This document shows positions 18,882 through 27,720 of a stretch of 64,000 nt of DNA, piece by piece. A model generated the notes under the pieces. That model saw nothing but the letters and a program-made list of their open reading frames with translations. It made no database searches and was not told the DNA's origin. The first letter of the stretch is position 1. Every line of letters starts with the position of its first letter. The translations under genes were made by a program, and so were the position numbers. The DNA comes from Methylomonas methanica MC09 (GTDB lineage Bacteria; Pseudomonadota; Gammaproteobacteria; Methylococcales; Methylomonadaceae). The stretch is from positions 2,480,001-2,544,000 of the forward strand of contig NC_015572.1 of the NCBI RefSeq assembly GCF_000214665.1. The letters run 5' to 3'.

Positions 18882-19807
18882 GATATAAAGCCAAGGATTT
18901 TGTAAAAACCCGGCAGGGTTTGGTGTTTGCCGTGGTCGCCGATGGACTTGAACACGGCAAAGTTCTGTGTTTTTTACGTTACCTGAATCGGCAAGGCCAA
19001 TGGCAAAAAGTAGGTACGGAGCAAGCCAATGCCTTTTTAGATGAATATTTCCCCGAATATTTACATTACTCGACGGTCCTGGATACCCATTTACATGCGG
19101 TTGACGAGGCGCAGATCGTGCAGCATTTTCAACCGCGGCAGGTTTTGCAGGAACTACTGCAAGCGGAAACGACCGATCCCGTCGTAATCGATCTACAAAA
19201 TTTATGTGCACTGTTGCAAGCTAATCATTTGGATCTCCGGCAGTTCGGCATAACCGGCTCTGTTTTGGTCGGTATGCAGAACCACGCATCCGATATCGAT
19301 CTGGTTTGTTACGACCGGGCTACGTTTCATCAAGCCAGGAATATTATTCAAGCCTTGATTGCCAAGGACCAATGTCAAGCGCTTAACGACGATGACTGGC
19401 TTAGCGCTTACCAACGCCGCGCTTGCGATTTCGCGCTGGATGAGTACATCTGGCACGAGCAACGCAAATACAATAAAGCCATAATTAACCAACGCAAGTT
19501 CGATTTATCGCTGAGTTTGCCGTGCACTGTCGAAGATGACCGACAATTTCAGAAAGCCGGATTTGTCCGTATTCAGGCCGAAGTTGTCGACGATAGTCAC
19601 GGTTTTGATTATCCCGCCGAATATGTCATCAATCATCTCGATATTGCCAGCGTGGTTTGTTTTACCGCTACCTATGTCGGTCAGGCCAAGCAGGGCGAAC
19701 GGATTGAAGTAGCCGGGCAGCTGGAAACGGACCAGCAAGGCCGGCGCCGTGTCGTGGTCGGCTCCACCCGCGAGGCCATAGGCGAGTTCATCCGGGTTTT
19801 ACGGTGA
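18878..19807 (+). CDS. Predicted nucleotidyltransferase
   Basis: The 309-residue protein holds the polymerase-beta-type motif GITGSVLVGMQNHASDIDLV (about residues 122-141): the Gly-Ser and the D-x-D pair that bind nucleotide and metal. A C-terminal part (about residues 230-309, with VVCFTATYVGQAKQGERIEV) looks beta-rich and may be an OB-like domain. Archaeal relatives of this predicted nucleotidyltransferase group are known, and the gene lies two genes upstream of beta-RFAP synthase with overlapping starts and stops, so a role in tetrahydromethanopterin metabolism is plausible but unproven. It overlaps both neighbours by 4 bp. Confidence 0.75.
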   Translation: MRYKAKDFVKTRQGLVFAVVADGLEHGKVLCFLRYLNRQGQWQKVGTEQANAFLDEYFPEYLHYSTVLDTHLHAVDEAQIVQHFQPRQVLQELLQAETTDPVVIDLQNLCALLQANHLDLRQFGITGSVLVGMQNHASDIDLVCYDRATFHQARNIIQALIAKDQCQALNDDDWLSAYQRRACDFALDEYIWHEQRKYNKAIINQRKFDLSLSLPCTVEDDRQFQKAGFVRIQAEVVDDSHGFDYPAEYVINHLDIASVVCFTATYVGQAKQGERIEVAGQLETDQQGRRRVVVGSTREAIGEFIRVLR

Positions 19808-20484
19808 CGCCGGAGCTGCCTTTCCAGGCCGTCATTTTTGACATGGATGGCTTGGTGCTGGACAGCGAAACCGGCTATTTCGATGCGTGGCAACAGGCCG
19901 CTGCGGAAATGGGCTACTCGATGGATAGGGCATTTTGCGCGACATTGTCCGGATCGCACGGCCCGGAAATAAGCCAACGCTTGTTGGCGCGCTTCGGTAC
20001 GGACTTCGGTTTGGAACGGTTTTATCGGCTGAGCGGCCGGTATTGGCGGGAACAGGTACAGCGCGCCGGTATACCGGTCAAACAAGGTTTTTTCGAAGTT
20101 TTGCAATGGCTGGCTGATCTGCGCATCCCCTACTGTCTGGCCACCAACAGCCGCCGCGCGGATGCGGAACAATGCTTGACCTGGGCGGGCTTGGATGGCG
20201 TGTTTGAGCTCGTCATTACCCGAGAAGATGTTGTTCGCTCCAAGCCGGCCGCCGATATCTTTCTCAAAGCCGCCGAGGTGTTAAACATTCGGCCGCGATT
20301 ATGCTTGGTGTTGGAAGATTCGCCGATTGGGGTAAGGGCGGCCGTTGCGGCCGGCTGCGCTTGTTTATTTATTCCTTCCCAATTGCCGGCGGACACCGAA
20401 GCCTCCCGTCTGGCCAATGGGGTAATGCCCGACTTGTGGGCCGTGGCGGATTTTATCTCGGCGGGATTTGATCATCCGTTATAA
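19804..20484 (+). CDS. HAD-superfamily phosphatase, beta-phosphoglucomutase-like
   Basis: This 226-residue HAD hydrolase has motif I VIFDMDGLVLDSE (nucleophile and acid/base Asp, about residues 12-17), motif II CLATNSR, motif III Lys in VVRSKPAADIF and motif IV LVLEDSPIGVRAA. The cap domain between motifs I and II marks the beta-phosphoglucomutase/phosphatase subgroup. It starts with GTG overlapping the preceding stop by 4 bp (GTGA) and ends 32 bp before beta-RFAP synthase, suggesting one transcript. The substrate is not evident. Confidence 0.88.
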   Translation: MTPELPFQAVIFDMDGLVLDSETGYFDAWQQAAAEMGYSMDRAFCATLSGSHGPEISQRLLARFGTDFGLERFYRLSGRYWREQVQRAGIPVKQGFFEVLQWLADLRIPYCLATNSRRADAEQCLTWAGLDGVFELVITREDVVRSKPAADIFLKAAEVLNIRPRLCLVLEDSPIGVRAAVAAGCACLFIPSQLPADTEASRLANGVMPDLWAVADFISAGFDHPL

Positions 20485-20516
20485 TGCCGACTGGTATTTG
20501 ATACGGAATTGAGGTT

Positions 20517-21476
20517 GTGAAACCGCACTACGAAAAAGTCACTGTTTTGGCGCCCGCACGTTTGCACATGGGGTTTATCGATTTAAGCGGTGCGCTCGGC
20601 CGGCATTTCGGCAGTATCGGTTTGGCGCTTAACGACATTAACACGCATTTAACAGTTACCTCTGCGCCGTCGTTGACAGCGACGGGGCCTTGCGCGGCAC
20701 GCGCTTTAAAAGCTGCCCGGCAACTCTGCCAGTTGTTGGACATATCCGATAACATTCAACTTGAACTTTCAAACGCTATTCCCGAGCACATAGGCTTGGG
20801 TTCCGGCACTCAAATGTCGTTGGCGATTGGCGCCGGCTTAAACGCTTTTTATAACTTGGGTTTGAGCGTTAGGGATATCGCCCGACTTACTTATCGCGGC
20901 GCCCGTTCCGGAATCGGTATCGGCGTTTTCGAGCAGGGTGGTCTGGTGGTTGACGGCGGCCGCGGCCCGGATACGGAGACCCCGCCGTTGTTATCGCACA
21001 TGGCGGTACCGGAAGACTGGCGATTTATTCTGGCTTTCGATCAGCGCGGACAAGGACTGCATGGCGAGCAGGAGGTGAGTGCATTTAAGCAGCTGCCGCC
21101 TTTCCCGCGATCCGAGGCCGAACGATTATGCTATCTGCTTGTGATGCAGGCCTTGCCAGCGATAGCAGAGCGCAATCTGCCTTACTTCGGCGAGGTCATT
21201 ACTGAATTGCAGCGCACCGTCGGCCAACATTTCGCACCCGTGCAGGGCGGTATTTTTACCAGTCCGGAAGTGGCGGCGGGCATGGACTGGCTGCAACAAC
21301 AAGGCGCGGTGGCATTAGGCCAAACCTCCTGGGGACCGACCGGTTTTTGCGCCGTCGAGACGCAGGAGATAGCGGATGGCCTGCTGACCGATTTGCAAAG
21401 TCGCTTTACCTCTGAGCACCTGTGTTTCAAAGTGGTGAGCGCCCGAAATGCCGGCGCCGAGGTTACCCGGATTTAG
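20517..21476 (+). CDS. mptG: Beta-ribofuranosylaminobenzene 5'-phosphate synthase
   Basis: The 319-residue protein is a GHMP-fold member: VLAPARLHMGFIDLSGALGR at the start, then IPEHIGLGSGTQMSLAIGAG (about residues 91-110), the phosphate loop, and RGARSGIGIGVFEQGGLVVDGG. That set is the signature of beta-RFAP synthase, which condenses p-aminobenzoate with PRPP and releases CO2, the first committed step to tetrahydromethanopterin. In bacteria this gene is a marker for H4MPT-dependent formaldehyde oxidation. It starts with GTG at 20517 after GAGG. It is convergent with soxZ (6 bp between stops). Confidence 0.93.
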   Translation: MKPHYEKVTVLAPARLHMGFIDLSGALGRHFGSIGLALNDINTHLTVTSAPSLTATGPCAARALKAARQLCQLLDISDNIQLELSNAIPEHIGLGSGTQMSLAIGAGLNAFYNLGLSVRDIARLTYRGARSGIGIGVFEQGGLVVDGGRGPDTETPPLLSHMAVPEDWRFILAFDQRGQGLHGEQEVSAFKQLPPFPRSEAERLCYLLVMQALPAIAERNLPYFGEVITELQRTVGQHFAPVQGGIFTSPEVAAGMDWLQQQGAVALGQTSWGPTGFCAVETQEIADGLLTDLQSRFTSEHLCFKVVSARNAGAEVTRI

Positions 21477-21482
21477 TGCGGT

Positions 21483-21794
21483 TTACTCAAAAACATACTC
21501 CGCGCTGTCGCTAAGTTCAAGATTATCCAGCCAGCGCACGTGCAGCCTATCCCCGGTTTCGCTGCGTTTTAAGCGGAAGGTAAAAAAAGGATTCATCGAC
21601 ATGCTACCGCCCAGGTCGGCAGTCAAAATAATTTTACCGTTTAATTCGACGACCAAGTCGCGGATGAAATGGGCCGGGATCAATGCGCCGCTGATGGGGT
21701 CGCGGTTGCGGCCGTTTTCCATGGGATGGGTTATCAGCAATTTGATTTCCGTGTAATCATCCAATTGCCTGCTTCTGATTTTAATGCTCCCCAT
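21483..21794 (-). CDS. soxZ: Thiosulfate-oxidation carrier subunit SoxZ
   Basis: From the ATG at 21794 the product is 103 residues beginning MGSIKIRSR and containing THPMENGRNRD and MSMNPFFTFRLKR, the conserved SoxZ surface that grips the SoxY arm. Its ATG shares one base with the soxY stop (TGATG), so the pair is translationally coupled; an upstream in-frame start would overlap more and is less likely. SoxYZ carries sulfur intermediates on SoxY during periplasmic thiosulfate oxidation. No soxAX, soxB or soxCD is next to it. Confidence 0.92.
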   Translation of the reverse strand: MGSIKIRSRQLDDYTEIKLLITHPMENGRNRDPISGALIPAHFIRDLVVELNGKIILTADLGGSMSMNPFFTFRLKRSETGDRLHVRWLDNLELSDSAEYVFE

Positions 21795-22252
21795 CAGCCT
21801 GTCCCGCATCCGCCTTGCATGACTTTTACCCAGCGTTGGTTACGCAACAGCTGTTCGCCTTGTTGCGCAATCACTACCACGTGACAACTTTCCGCCATTT
21901 TTATGCGCGCGGTTAGATAAACCGCCAGCGATGCGTCAAACGTTACTTCCGCGGCCAGTGGCGTCGGATTTTTTTCTACCCAAATATACAAACGTTGAAT
22001 ATCCGCCAGATCACTACTGATAGTGATGGGCACCACTGCGCCGTTCTCGGCGATTTCAGGCAACACTAACCGAATGGCCTCGCTATAGTCGATGGTGCGG
22101 TCGCCGAATAGTTGCTGGAAGCTGTCGGCAAAATCGCCCTTGGAAAAATGTTTTTCCGGCCAATCGGCCAACGACTTTTTAGCACACAGAACAGTTGCGC
22201 AAGCCCCAGCCGTAACGCGAAAAATGAGCTGTAAAAAGCGGCGACGAAGCAC
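21794..22252 (-). CDS. soxY: Thiosulfate-oxidation carrier subunit SoxY
   Basis: The 152-residue precursor starts MLRRRFLQLIF, an RR-type signal that could be Tat-exported, with a probable cleavage region after KKSLADW. The C-terminus reads VMQGGCGTG: the swinging-arm cysteine in a GGCG context that covalently carries the sulfur substrate. The usual end is GGCGG, so the last residues differ slightly. SoxYZ without the rest of the Sox genes can deliver sulfur to other enzymes. The gene is coupled to soxZ. Confidence 0.92.
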   Translation of the reverse strand: MLRRRFLQLIFRVTAGACATVLCAKKSLADWPEKHFSKGDFADSFQQLFGDRTIDYSEAIRLVLPEIAENGAVVPITISSDLADIQRLYIWVEKNPTPLAAEVTFDASLAVYLTARIKMAESCHVVVIAQQGEQLLRNQRWVKVMQGGCGTG

Positions 22253-22370
22253 GAGTTAAATACCTTACTAAAGTTGATGTAAATCAATAAATTCAGAACG
22301 TTGTTTGATATCTTAACCAACGTTGATTTATCAACGCCATTTTAATTACATAACAACAGGAAGGCACAAA

Positions 22371-22565
22371 ATGAATGAAGTTCAAGAAAAAGATAATTTC
22401 TGGCTCTACATTGTATTGGGAGTGGTGCTGGTAGCGGGTGCAGTGCTGATGGTAAAAAGTTCCGAACACGATAAATATGCGACGGCGGCAAAAAATATTG
22501 CGGCGGATTCAAGCAATTCCGCGTACAGAAACGACGCACTACACAGCGGCGGCAACACAAAATAA
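22371..22565 (+). CDS. Small single-pass membrane protein
   Basis: ATG at 22371 follows the strong ribosome site AGGAAGG, giving 64 residues: a charged start MNEVQEKDNFW, one membrane helix (LYIVLGVVLVAGAVLMV, residues 12-28), and a soluble tail rich in Ala, Ser and Asn. It is followed at once by a strong hairpin, so it is a self-contained transcription unit. The family is not recognised. Confidence 0.65.
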   Translation: MNEVQEKDNFWLYIVLGVVLVAGAVLMVKSSEHDKYATAAKNIAADSSNSAYRNDALHSGGNTK

Positions 22566-22576
22566 GTTTTTTCACC

Positions 22577-22605
22577 AACACGGGAAAAGATGCTTTTCCC
22601 GTGTT
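22577..22605 (+). terminator. Strong hairpin terminator
   Basis: Perfect 13-bp stem AACACGGGAAAAG / CTTTTCCCGTGTT with a 3-base loop, 12 bp after the stop of the small membrane protein and followed by TTCATT. The 3' T-run is short, but the stem is long and A-T rich at its upper part; it could also serve the opposite strand, whose nearest gene (22700) is convergent. Confidence 0.75.
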
Positions 22606-22699
22606 TCATTAGCGATACTCACATCCTGTAGTTGAAATTAGGGACCGGTCCGTACCCGCGACTTGTCGCGGCGGGGCAGTGGCGTTTCGCTGACTCAGC

Positions 22700-23452
22700 T
22701 TAAACCAGCGTTAAGTCGGGCAGTAAGGTGATCGCTTTAAGCAGTTCAATCGCCTTGCCCATCCCCACTTCCAGATTTTTTTCTATTTCCGCCATGGTAA
22801 TTTCGCCTTCGCCAATACCCGCACCCCAGTTAGCCACGACGGAGATATTGGCGTATTCGAGCTCTAATTCGCGTGCCAGCGCCGCTTCCGGCATGCCGGT
22901 CATACCAACCAAATCGCAGCCGTCTTGCGCCATGCGTTTGATTTCGGAGACGGTTTCCAGGCGAGGGCCTTGAGTACAGCCATATGTGCCGGTTTCGGTG
23001 ATTGAGATGCCACTGTTATGAGCGCCATGAATAATGCGTTTACGTAAAGCAGGGGAATAGGGCTCGGTAAAGTCGATGTGGGTCACGTGCTGCAGGTCAT
23101 CGGCAAAAAAAGTATGCTCGCGACCATAGCTGTAATCGATGATCTGATCCGGAATGGCAATATGACCGGGCGCCATCAGCGCACCGATACCGCCCACGGC
23201 GGCAACCGCGATAATCTCGGTAACGCCCAGCTGTTTCAAGCCCCATATATTGGCGCGGTAATTAATTTTATGCGGCGGAATACGATGCGGGTTGCCGTGC
23301 CGGGCCAGAAATACCAGTCGTTTGCCGTTCATTTCGCCAAACACATAATCGGCTGACGGATTGCCGAAAGGGGTCTCTAGGCTTTGTTGTCCGGTGATAG
23401 TCAAACCGTTGATTTGGGTTAAGCCGGTGCCGCCGATAATTGCCAATGTCAT
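22700..23452 (-). CDS. S-methyl-5'-thioinosine phosphorylase
   Basis: The 250-residue purine phosphorylase begins MTLAIIGGTGLTQINGL and has ARHGNPHRIPPHKINYRAN (about residues 50-68) and GCTQGPRLETVSEI (about residue 145). The spacing and HGNPHRIPPH closely follow the Pseudomonas-type enzyme that acts on methylthioinosine rather than methylthioadenosine. It would release hypoxanthine and methylthioribose phosphate. Its start overlaps the hpt stop by 4 bp, and hpt salvages hypoxanthine, which supports this specificity. Classical MTA phosphorylase remains the alternative. Confidence 0.85.
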   Translation of the reverse strand: MTLAIIGGTGLTQINGLTITGQQSLETPFGNPSADYVFGEMNGKRLVFLARHGNPHRIPPHKINYRANIWGLKQLGVTEIIAVAAVGGIGALMAPGHIAIPDQIIDYSYGREHTFFADDLQHVTHIDFTEPYSPALRKRIIHGAHNSGISITETGTYGCTQGPRLETVSEIKRMAQDGCDLVGMTGMPEAALARELELEYANISVVANWGAGIGEGEITMAEIEKNLEVGMGKAIELLKAITLLPDLTLV

Positions 23453-23994
23453 AAAATGTCCTTGCAGGCATAAATGCCCGCCGCGTTTCTAAGATAGCCT
23501 TTGTAATCCATGCCGTAACCAAACAGATAATGGTTGGCCACTTGCAAACCGACGAAATCCGCTCGAATGGGTTTGTCGCAGCCTAAATCCTTGTCCAATA
23601 ATACGGCGCTATAAATTTCGGCGGCGCCTTGCTGCGCGCACCAGTCTACGATGGCTTTTAACGTGTGGCCTTCGTCCAGGATATCGTCCACAATCAAAAC
23701 GGTGCGCTCTTTTAACGGTGTGGTGGGTTTGAACAGCCAGTGAATTTCATTGCCGGAGGTTTGATTGCGGTAACGGCTGGCGTGAATGCTATCCAGCGTC
23801 AACGGAAAATCCAACCGTGGCAGCAGCTTACCGGTGGCGATGATACCGCCGTTGATGACGCACAATACCAGCGGGTTTTTGTCGGCCAGTTGCCGGTTAA
23901 TGTCGGCAGCCATTGTGTCCAAAGCCGTCTCCACGGCGTGTCCGTCATGCAGCAGAATGGCATTTTGTTTGACTTGATTGATTTCGTTAAGCAT
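23449..23994 (-). CDS. hpt: Hypoxanthine-guanine phosphoribosyltransferase
   Basis: The 181-residue enzyme has the PRPP-binding loop VLIVDDILDEGHTLKAI (about residues 97-113) and early VINGGIIATGKLL. It converts hypoxanthine or guanine plus PRPP to IMP or GMP. It lies between nagZ (8-bp overlap upstream) and the methylthioinosine phosphorylase (4-bp overlap downstream), so all three are translated from one message, and the product of the last is the substrate of this one. Confidence 0.92.
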   Translation of the reverse strand: MLNEINQVKQNAILLHDGHAVETALDTMAADINRQLADKNPLVLCVINGGIIATGKLLPRLDFPLTLDSIHASRYRNQTSGNEIHWLFKPTTPLKERTVLIVDDILDEGHTLKAIVDWCAQQGAAEIYSAVLLDKDLGCDKPIRADFVGLQVANHYLFGYGMDYKGYLRNAAGIYACKDIL

Positions 23995-25003
23995 GTGTTT
24001 CGGTCAATTGTAAAATTTGAGCGGCGGCTTGCCGCCATTTTTCGGATTTAAGTAAATGGGCGCGATCGATTTTAGATTGGCCGCGCATGGCTTGCAGATG
24101 GCGTTCCCGGTCGCTGTTTAGCGTGACGGGCAGTTTGTCCAGCACTTGCTCGGCGGCGCTTGGGTTATTACAGACCAGCAACATATCGCAACCGGCTTGT
24201 TGGGCCAGTTGCGCACGATCCAGAAAGTCGCCTACGCCGGCTGCGCCTTCCATACTCAAATCGTCGCTGAATATGGCGCCATCGAAGCCCAGTTCTTTGC
24301 GCAGGATTTGCTGCAGCCAGATTTTGGAAAAGCCCGCGGGCATGTCATCGACTTGGCTGTAAACCACATGCGCAGGCATGACGGCTTCCAGCCCTTGCTC
24401 GATCAAACGCCGAAACGGCAATAGATCCCGCGCCCGAATCTCGGCCAAGGGGCGTGGGTCGACCGGCAGGGCCAAATGCGAATCCGCCGCCACCGCGCCG
24501 TGGCCGGGAAAGTGTTTACCCGTGGCGGCCATGCCAGCCGCACGCATGCCTTTAACAAATGCCCCCGCCAATTGCGCGGCCTGTTCCGGCTCCAGGGCAA
24601 AAGCCCGATTGCCGATTATTTCGCTGATGCCGCAATCGACATCCAGCACCGGTGCGAAACTGAAATCGACATCCACCGACAGCACTTCCGCCGCCATCAA
24701 CCAGCCGGCCGTTTCGGCCAGTTCGGGGTTTTCCGCATAACAAATCGCCGGCGGCAGGCGGGTAAAGCCGTTTTTAAAGCGTTGTACCCGTCCGCCTTCC
24801 TGGTCGACAGCCACTAAAATATCGCCTTTGCGGGCCGCCCGGATGGCTTTAACCAAAGCCTGAATTTGTTCCGGGTTGTCGACATTGCGGGCGAACAGAA
24901 TCAAGGCGCCGGTGTTGGGGTGATTGATCTTTTCTTTATCCAGAGCGGACAGGTCGTGGCCTTCCAGGTCTATCATGACCGGGCCTATAGGGAGAGCTCT
25001 CAT
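23987..25003 (-). CDS. nagZ: Beta-N-acetylhexosaminidase NagZ (GH3)
   Basis: The 338-residue cytoplasmic GH3 enzyme begins MRALPIGPVMIDLEGHDLSA and has VAVDQEGGRVQRFKNGFTRL, GKHFPGHGAVAADSHLALP (the conserved His loop, about residues 162-180) and IFSDDLSMEGA with the nucleophile Asp (about residue 245). It removes N-acetylglucosamine from muropeptides in peptidoglycan recycling. It is the first gene of the operon with hpt and the phosphorylase. Confidence 0.95.
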   Translation of the reverse strand: MRALPIGPVMIDLEGHDLSALDKEKINHPNTGALILFARNVDNPEQIQALVKAIRAARKGDILVAVDQEGGRVQRFKNGFTRLPPAICYAENPELAETAGWLMAAEVLSVDVDFSFAPVLDVDCGISEIIGNRAFALEPEQAAQLAGAFVKGMRAAGMAATGKHFPGHGAVAADSHLALPVDPRPLAEIRARDLLPFRRLIEQGLEAVMPAHVVYSQVDDMPAGFSKIWLQQILRKELGFDGAIFSDDLSMEGAAGVGDFLDRAQLAQQAGCDMLLVCNNPSAAEQVLDKLPVTLNSDRERHLQAMRGQSKIDRAHLLKSEKWRQAAAQILQLTETHA

Positions 25004-25070
25004 GGCGATAATCGTAAAAAATGGAATATACTGCTAAGCAGTCAGCACAGATATTATATGAGGAAACACT

Positions 25071-25469
25071 ATGCAAAACGTTATTTTATTGGCCATCCTG
25101 ATGTTGTTGCCCATGCTGGGTTTTGCCGGCGACGATAAAGCCGAAGGGGAAGGTCCGGTCATCGAATACGTCGAGATGAAACCCAAATTTACCGTCAATC
25201 TGGCCGAGCCCAAAAAATACCTATTGGTGAATGTGCAATTGTTGGTAGAAGGCGCTGAGGCTGTGGAAAAGATTAAAAAACATTTACCGATGCTGCGTCA
25301 CGAATTAATCATGATGATGAGCGGCATGCCTGTGGCCGATTTGCAAACCATGGAACAGCGCGAAGCATTACGGGCAAAAACCAAGGAACTGATCACCACG
25401 TCGCTGGATAAAGTGAAAAGCAGCGATGGATTTAAAGACGTATTTTTCTCGGAGTTTTTGGTTAATTGA
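25071..25469 (+). CDS. FliL-like flagellar basal-body-associated protein
   Basis: The 132-residue protein starts MQNVILLAILMLLPMLGFAG, which looks like a cleavable signal peptide, and contains YVEMKPKFTVNLAEPKKYLL and LRHELIMMMSGMPVADLQT, the FliL pattern. FliL proteins help the stator work under load. It is far from other flagellar genes except pomAB 12 kb away. The usual FliL has a retained membrane anchor and cytoplasmic lead; this one has almost none, so it may be periplasmic. AGGAAACACT precedes the ATG. Confidence 0.8.
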   Translation: MQNVILLAILMLLPMLGFAGDDKAEGEGPVIEYVEMKPKFTVNLAEPKKYLLVNVQLLVEGAEAVEKIKKHLPMLRHELIMMMSGMPVADLQTMEQREALRAKTKELITTSLDKVKSSDGFKDVFFSEFLVN

Positions 25470-26135
25470 TTGCCGGGATAAAACAACCGCAATAAATAGC
25501 CGAATAAAACGCGCTAAAACATACAGTTAACGTTTGCTTTGTCGCCGTTCCTTTCTGATTTATTCCTTTACTTCGCTCTTTTTATCCCTTGATGATTCCA
25601 AGGGGTAAAAAGGGCTAAGCAGTTTGTGAAGATCGCAATCGAGACGAGCACCAATAAACAAACCATACTTTAGTAACAAACCGAAAACAGCGACGTAAAG
25701 CCATGCTTTTGGGTTCTGAGGTTTGTGCGCTAGACCTTTAATTAACAACAAAGTCTTATCTATTTATCTGCTGGAGCAATTGGCCTAAAACGGCCATTAC
25801 CTGCCGATCGGGGCGACTTTCCAATTTCACTTCTTGAGTCCCTTCGGATGTCCGGTATTCGGCGAGCAAATTGGCGTTATCACCGAGTCACTACGGCCAC
25901 GACCGGACTGTCACCTGTTCCCGGAAGTTGACATTCAAGTGGCCGCTCCATTCTGAAAGCTGCCAGATGGTCGATACGTACTATCGGTCAAAGCAGTCGG
26001 TAGCGCTGGTTTGGTTTAATGACCGGTGTCGCGCGAATTGCCGACGGTGAGACACTCTAAAAAACATTCTTAGCAGCTTAATTGTCATGCAGTTTAGCCA
26101 TGCCATAAAGATCGCGAATAGCATTGGCTTTTTGC
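25470..26135. other. Gene-poor left junction of the defence island
   Basis: About 670 bp separate the FliL-like gene from the end of the defence operon. A 63-codon frame on the minus strand (25560-25751, TTG start) contains one hydrophobic segment (AWLYVAVFGLLLKYGLFIGA) but has no clear ribosome site; I do not call it. The rest (about 25790-26060) has no credible frame and looks like decayed intergenic sequence. No tRNA, integrase or clear attachment repeat was seen. Confidence 0.5.
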
Positions 26136-27689
26136 TCAGTCGTCATCACTATCGGAGACGCTGGTGATGTGGATAGCGTTCGCGCCATCGTCACCGGTTA
26201 GATAAAGGCGCAGCGCGTAGAGTAGGCCCGGTGTGCGGTCGCCTTCGGGTTTCTGGATGTCGAGTTGCACGCGGGAAAATAGAAGGACATTTGACTGCAA
26301 CACAATATCCGTTACACGTTCAACCTGTTTTGCCAGTTCTTTGGTGATTATTTGATGTGGTTGAAGAAGCATCTTGATTTCTGGATTTGACGAAGCGCGA
26401 GTGCGTAGTAGGCCGAGCAGAAGTTCGAGCGGTTCGGCAGTAGAGCGAACCCAGTCGCGGACAGTCAATTTATCTTTCTCATCTTTTCGAGGCGGACACG
26501 GTTTGATTTCAACCAGCACGGTGGTCAGATTATTCAGGATGGTTTTCAATTCCGTAAAACTGAACTTTCCAATAAAATTCTGTTCGCGCCAGATTGCATA
26601 ACTAAAAACGCGAAGTACGTCACTTGTTGGGCGTGCAAAAAGGTCCGATAGAACATATTGCTGCCATTGTGCTGACACATCTCCAAGCGCAAAACCAACT
26701 GCTTGCTTATTGCGAATGCTTTTGCCTGCAATCTGCTTGGTTATCCATTGAACACATTCGTTAGGCGAATCTTTGTGCATACAAGCGAGCAAAGCCATAT
26801 ATTTTTTTTCTATGACTTCGTTGGGGAGGCGATCCAATAGTGCGGCATTTAACTCTATGAATTCCTTTTTGAACTGCGCTGGACATGTTGGATCTTCAAG
26901 TGAGCGTGCATCCCCCCATATCAATGACATCCTGTTTAGTAGGCTGGGCACCTTGAATGAAATAATGCGCTGCTTTGATTCAAAGGAAATTGGTATATCT
27001 ATGTCTGGTGAAATATCAAAAGCAGACACACCACTCTTGGTTCTTCGTACATTGCAGAAAAGCCTTGTCCCACTTGGGAAGATGTCATTGGGATCATTGT
27101 GAGGGCAAACAGTGAAGTATTTTGTATTGCAATAACAATTCTCTCCGTCCTCAGATTTTGCGAAGGCAAACCAATAATTCTCATTGTTGGAATCTGTTTT
27201 TTGTTTCCAACCAGAGGATATAGTTATTGCACTGCGCACAGGAATAAGTTCATACAGACGATGCAGTGACTCAATTAGCCACTTCAGCAAATCTAATTGG
27301 TTTCCTTGCGCATCCGTGCAATTTTGCAAATCCGCCCATGTCAACGGCAGTGGATATTCTGGAAATGGGGCATCGGTGACGATGACTCCTTCCGTGCGCT
27401 GCCAAGTGGCGCGGACAGGCGGGAAAGATTTGTCTATTGGTGTGAAAACGAGTTTGTAAGGTTCGTCTGCACCATATTCAAAGGTAAGGTCAAGTTTGCA
27501 TTTTGTGCTTTTTCTCAGTGGAAAGCCGGTCGAGTCAAGACGAGCAGCAAAGCCGACATCATCACCTTCACCAATATATAAAGGAAATGAGTAACCAGAA
27601 TCTTTGCTAATTTCTTCTTTTTTCGGCAGATCGAATAACTCATCAATAGGAATAAGAACTGGCCTGCCGCGAGTGGGTTTCGGAAAATT
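26136..27689 (-). pseudogene. cnuC: 3' half of the IS-broken McrC/DUF2357-like gene (CoCoNuT CnuC-like)
   Basis: The frame is open from the insertion sequence edge at 27689 to the stop at 26136, 518 codons, although a start codon (TTG) appears only at 27344. Its first residues, PKPTRGRPVLIPIDELFDLP, continue naturally from the residues VSRGTTVN at the other side of the element, so this is the second half of one protein. The beginning is beta-rich (SFPLYIGEGDDVGFAARLDS, LTFEYGADEPYKLVF), as in the substrate-side domain of Hsp70-like proteins or an OB-like domain, and the rest is long and helical with no recognisable nuclease motif. It ends in an acidic SDSDDD tail. It is the last gene of the operon. 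Alone it would probably not be translated well. Confidence 0.75.
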
Positions 27690-27720
27690 TCAAGCTAGTT
27701 GTCGCCTCGACGTAAAAATA

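Noticed and set aside
25560..25751. 63-codon minus-strand frame with a hydrophobic segment
   Set aside because: TTG start, no ribosome site, no recognised family, and it lies in gene-poor junction sequence.
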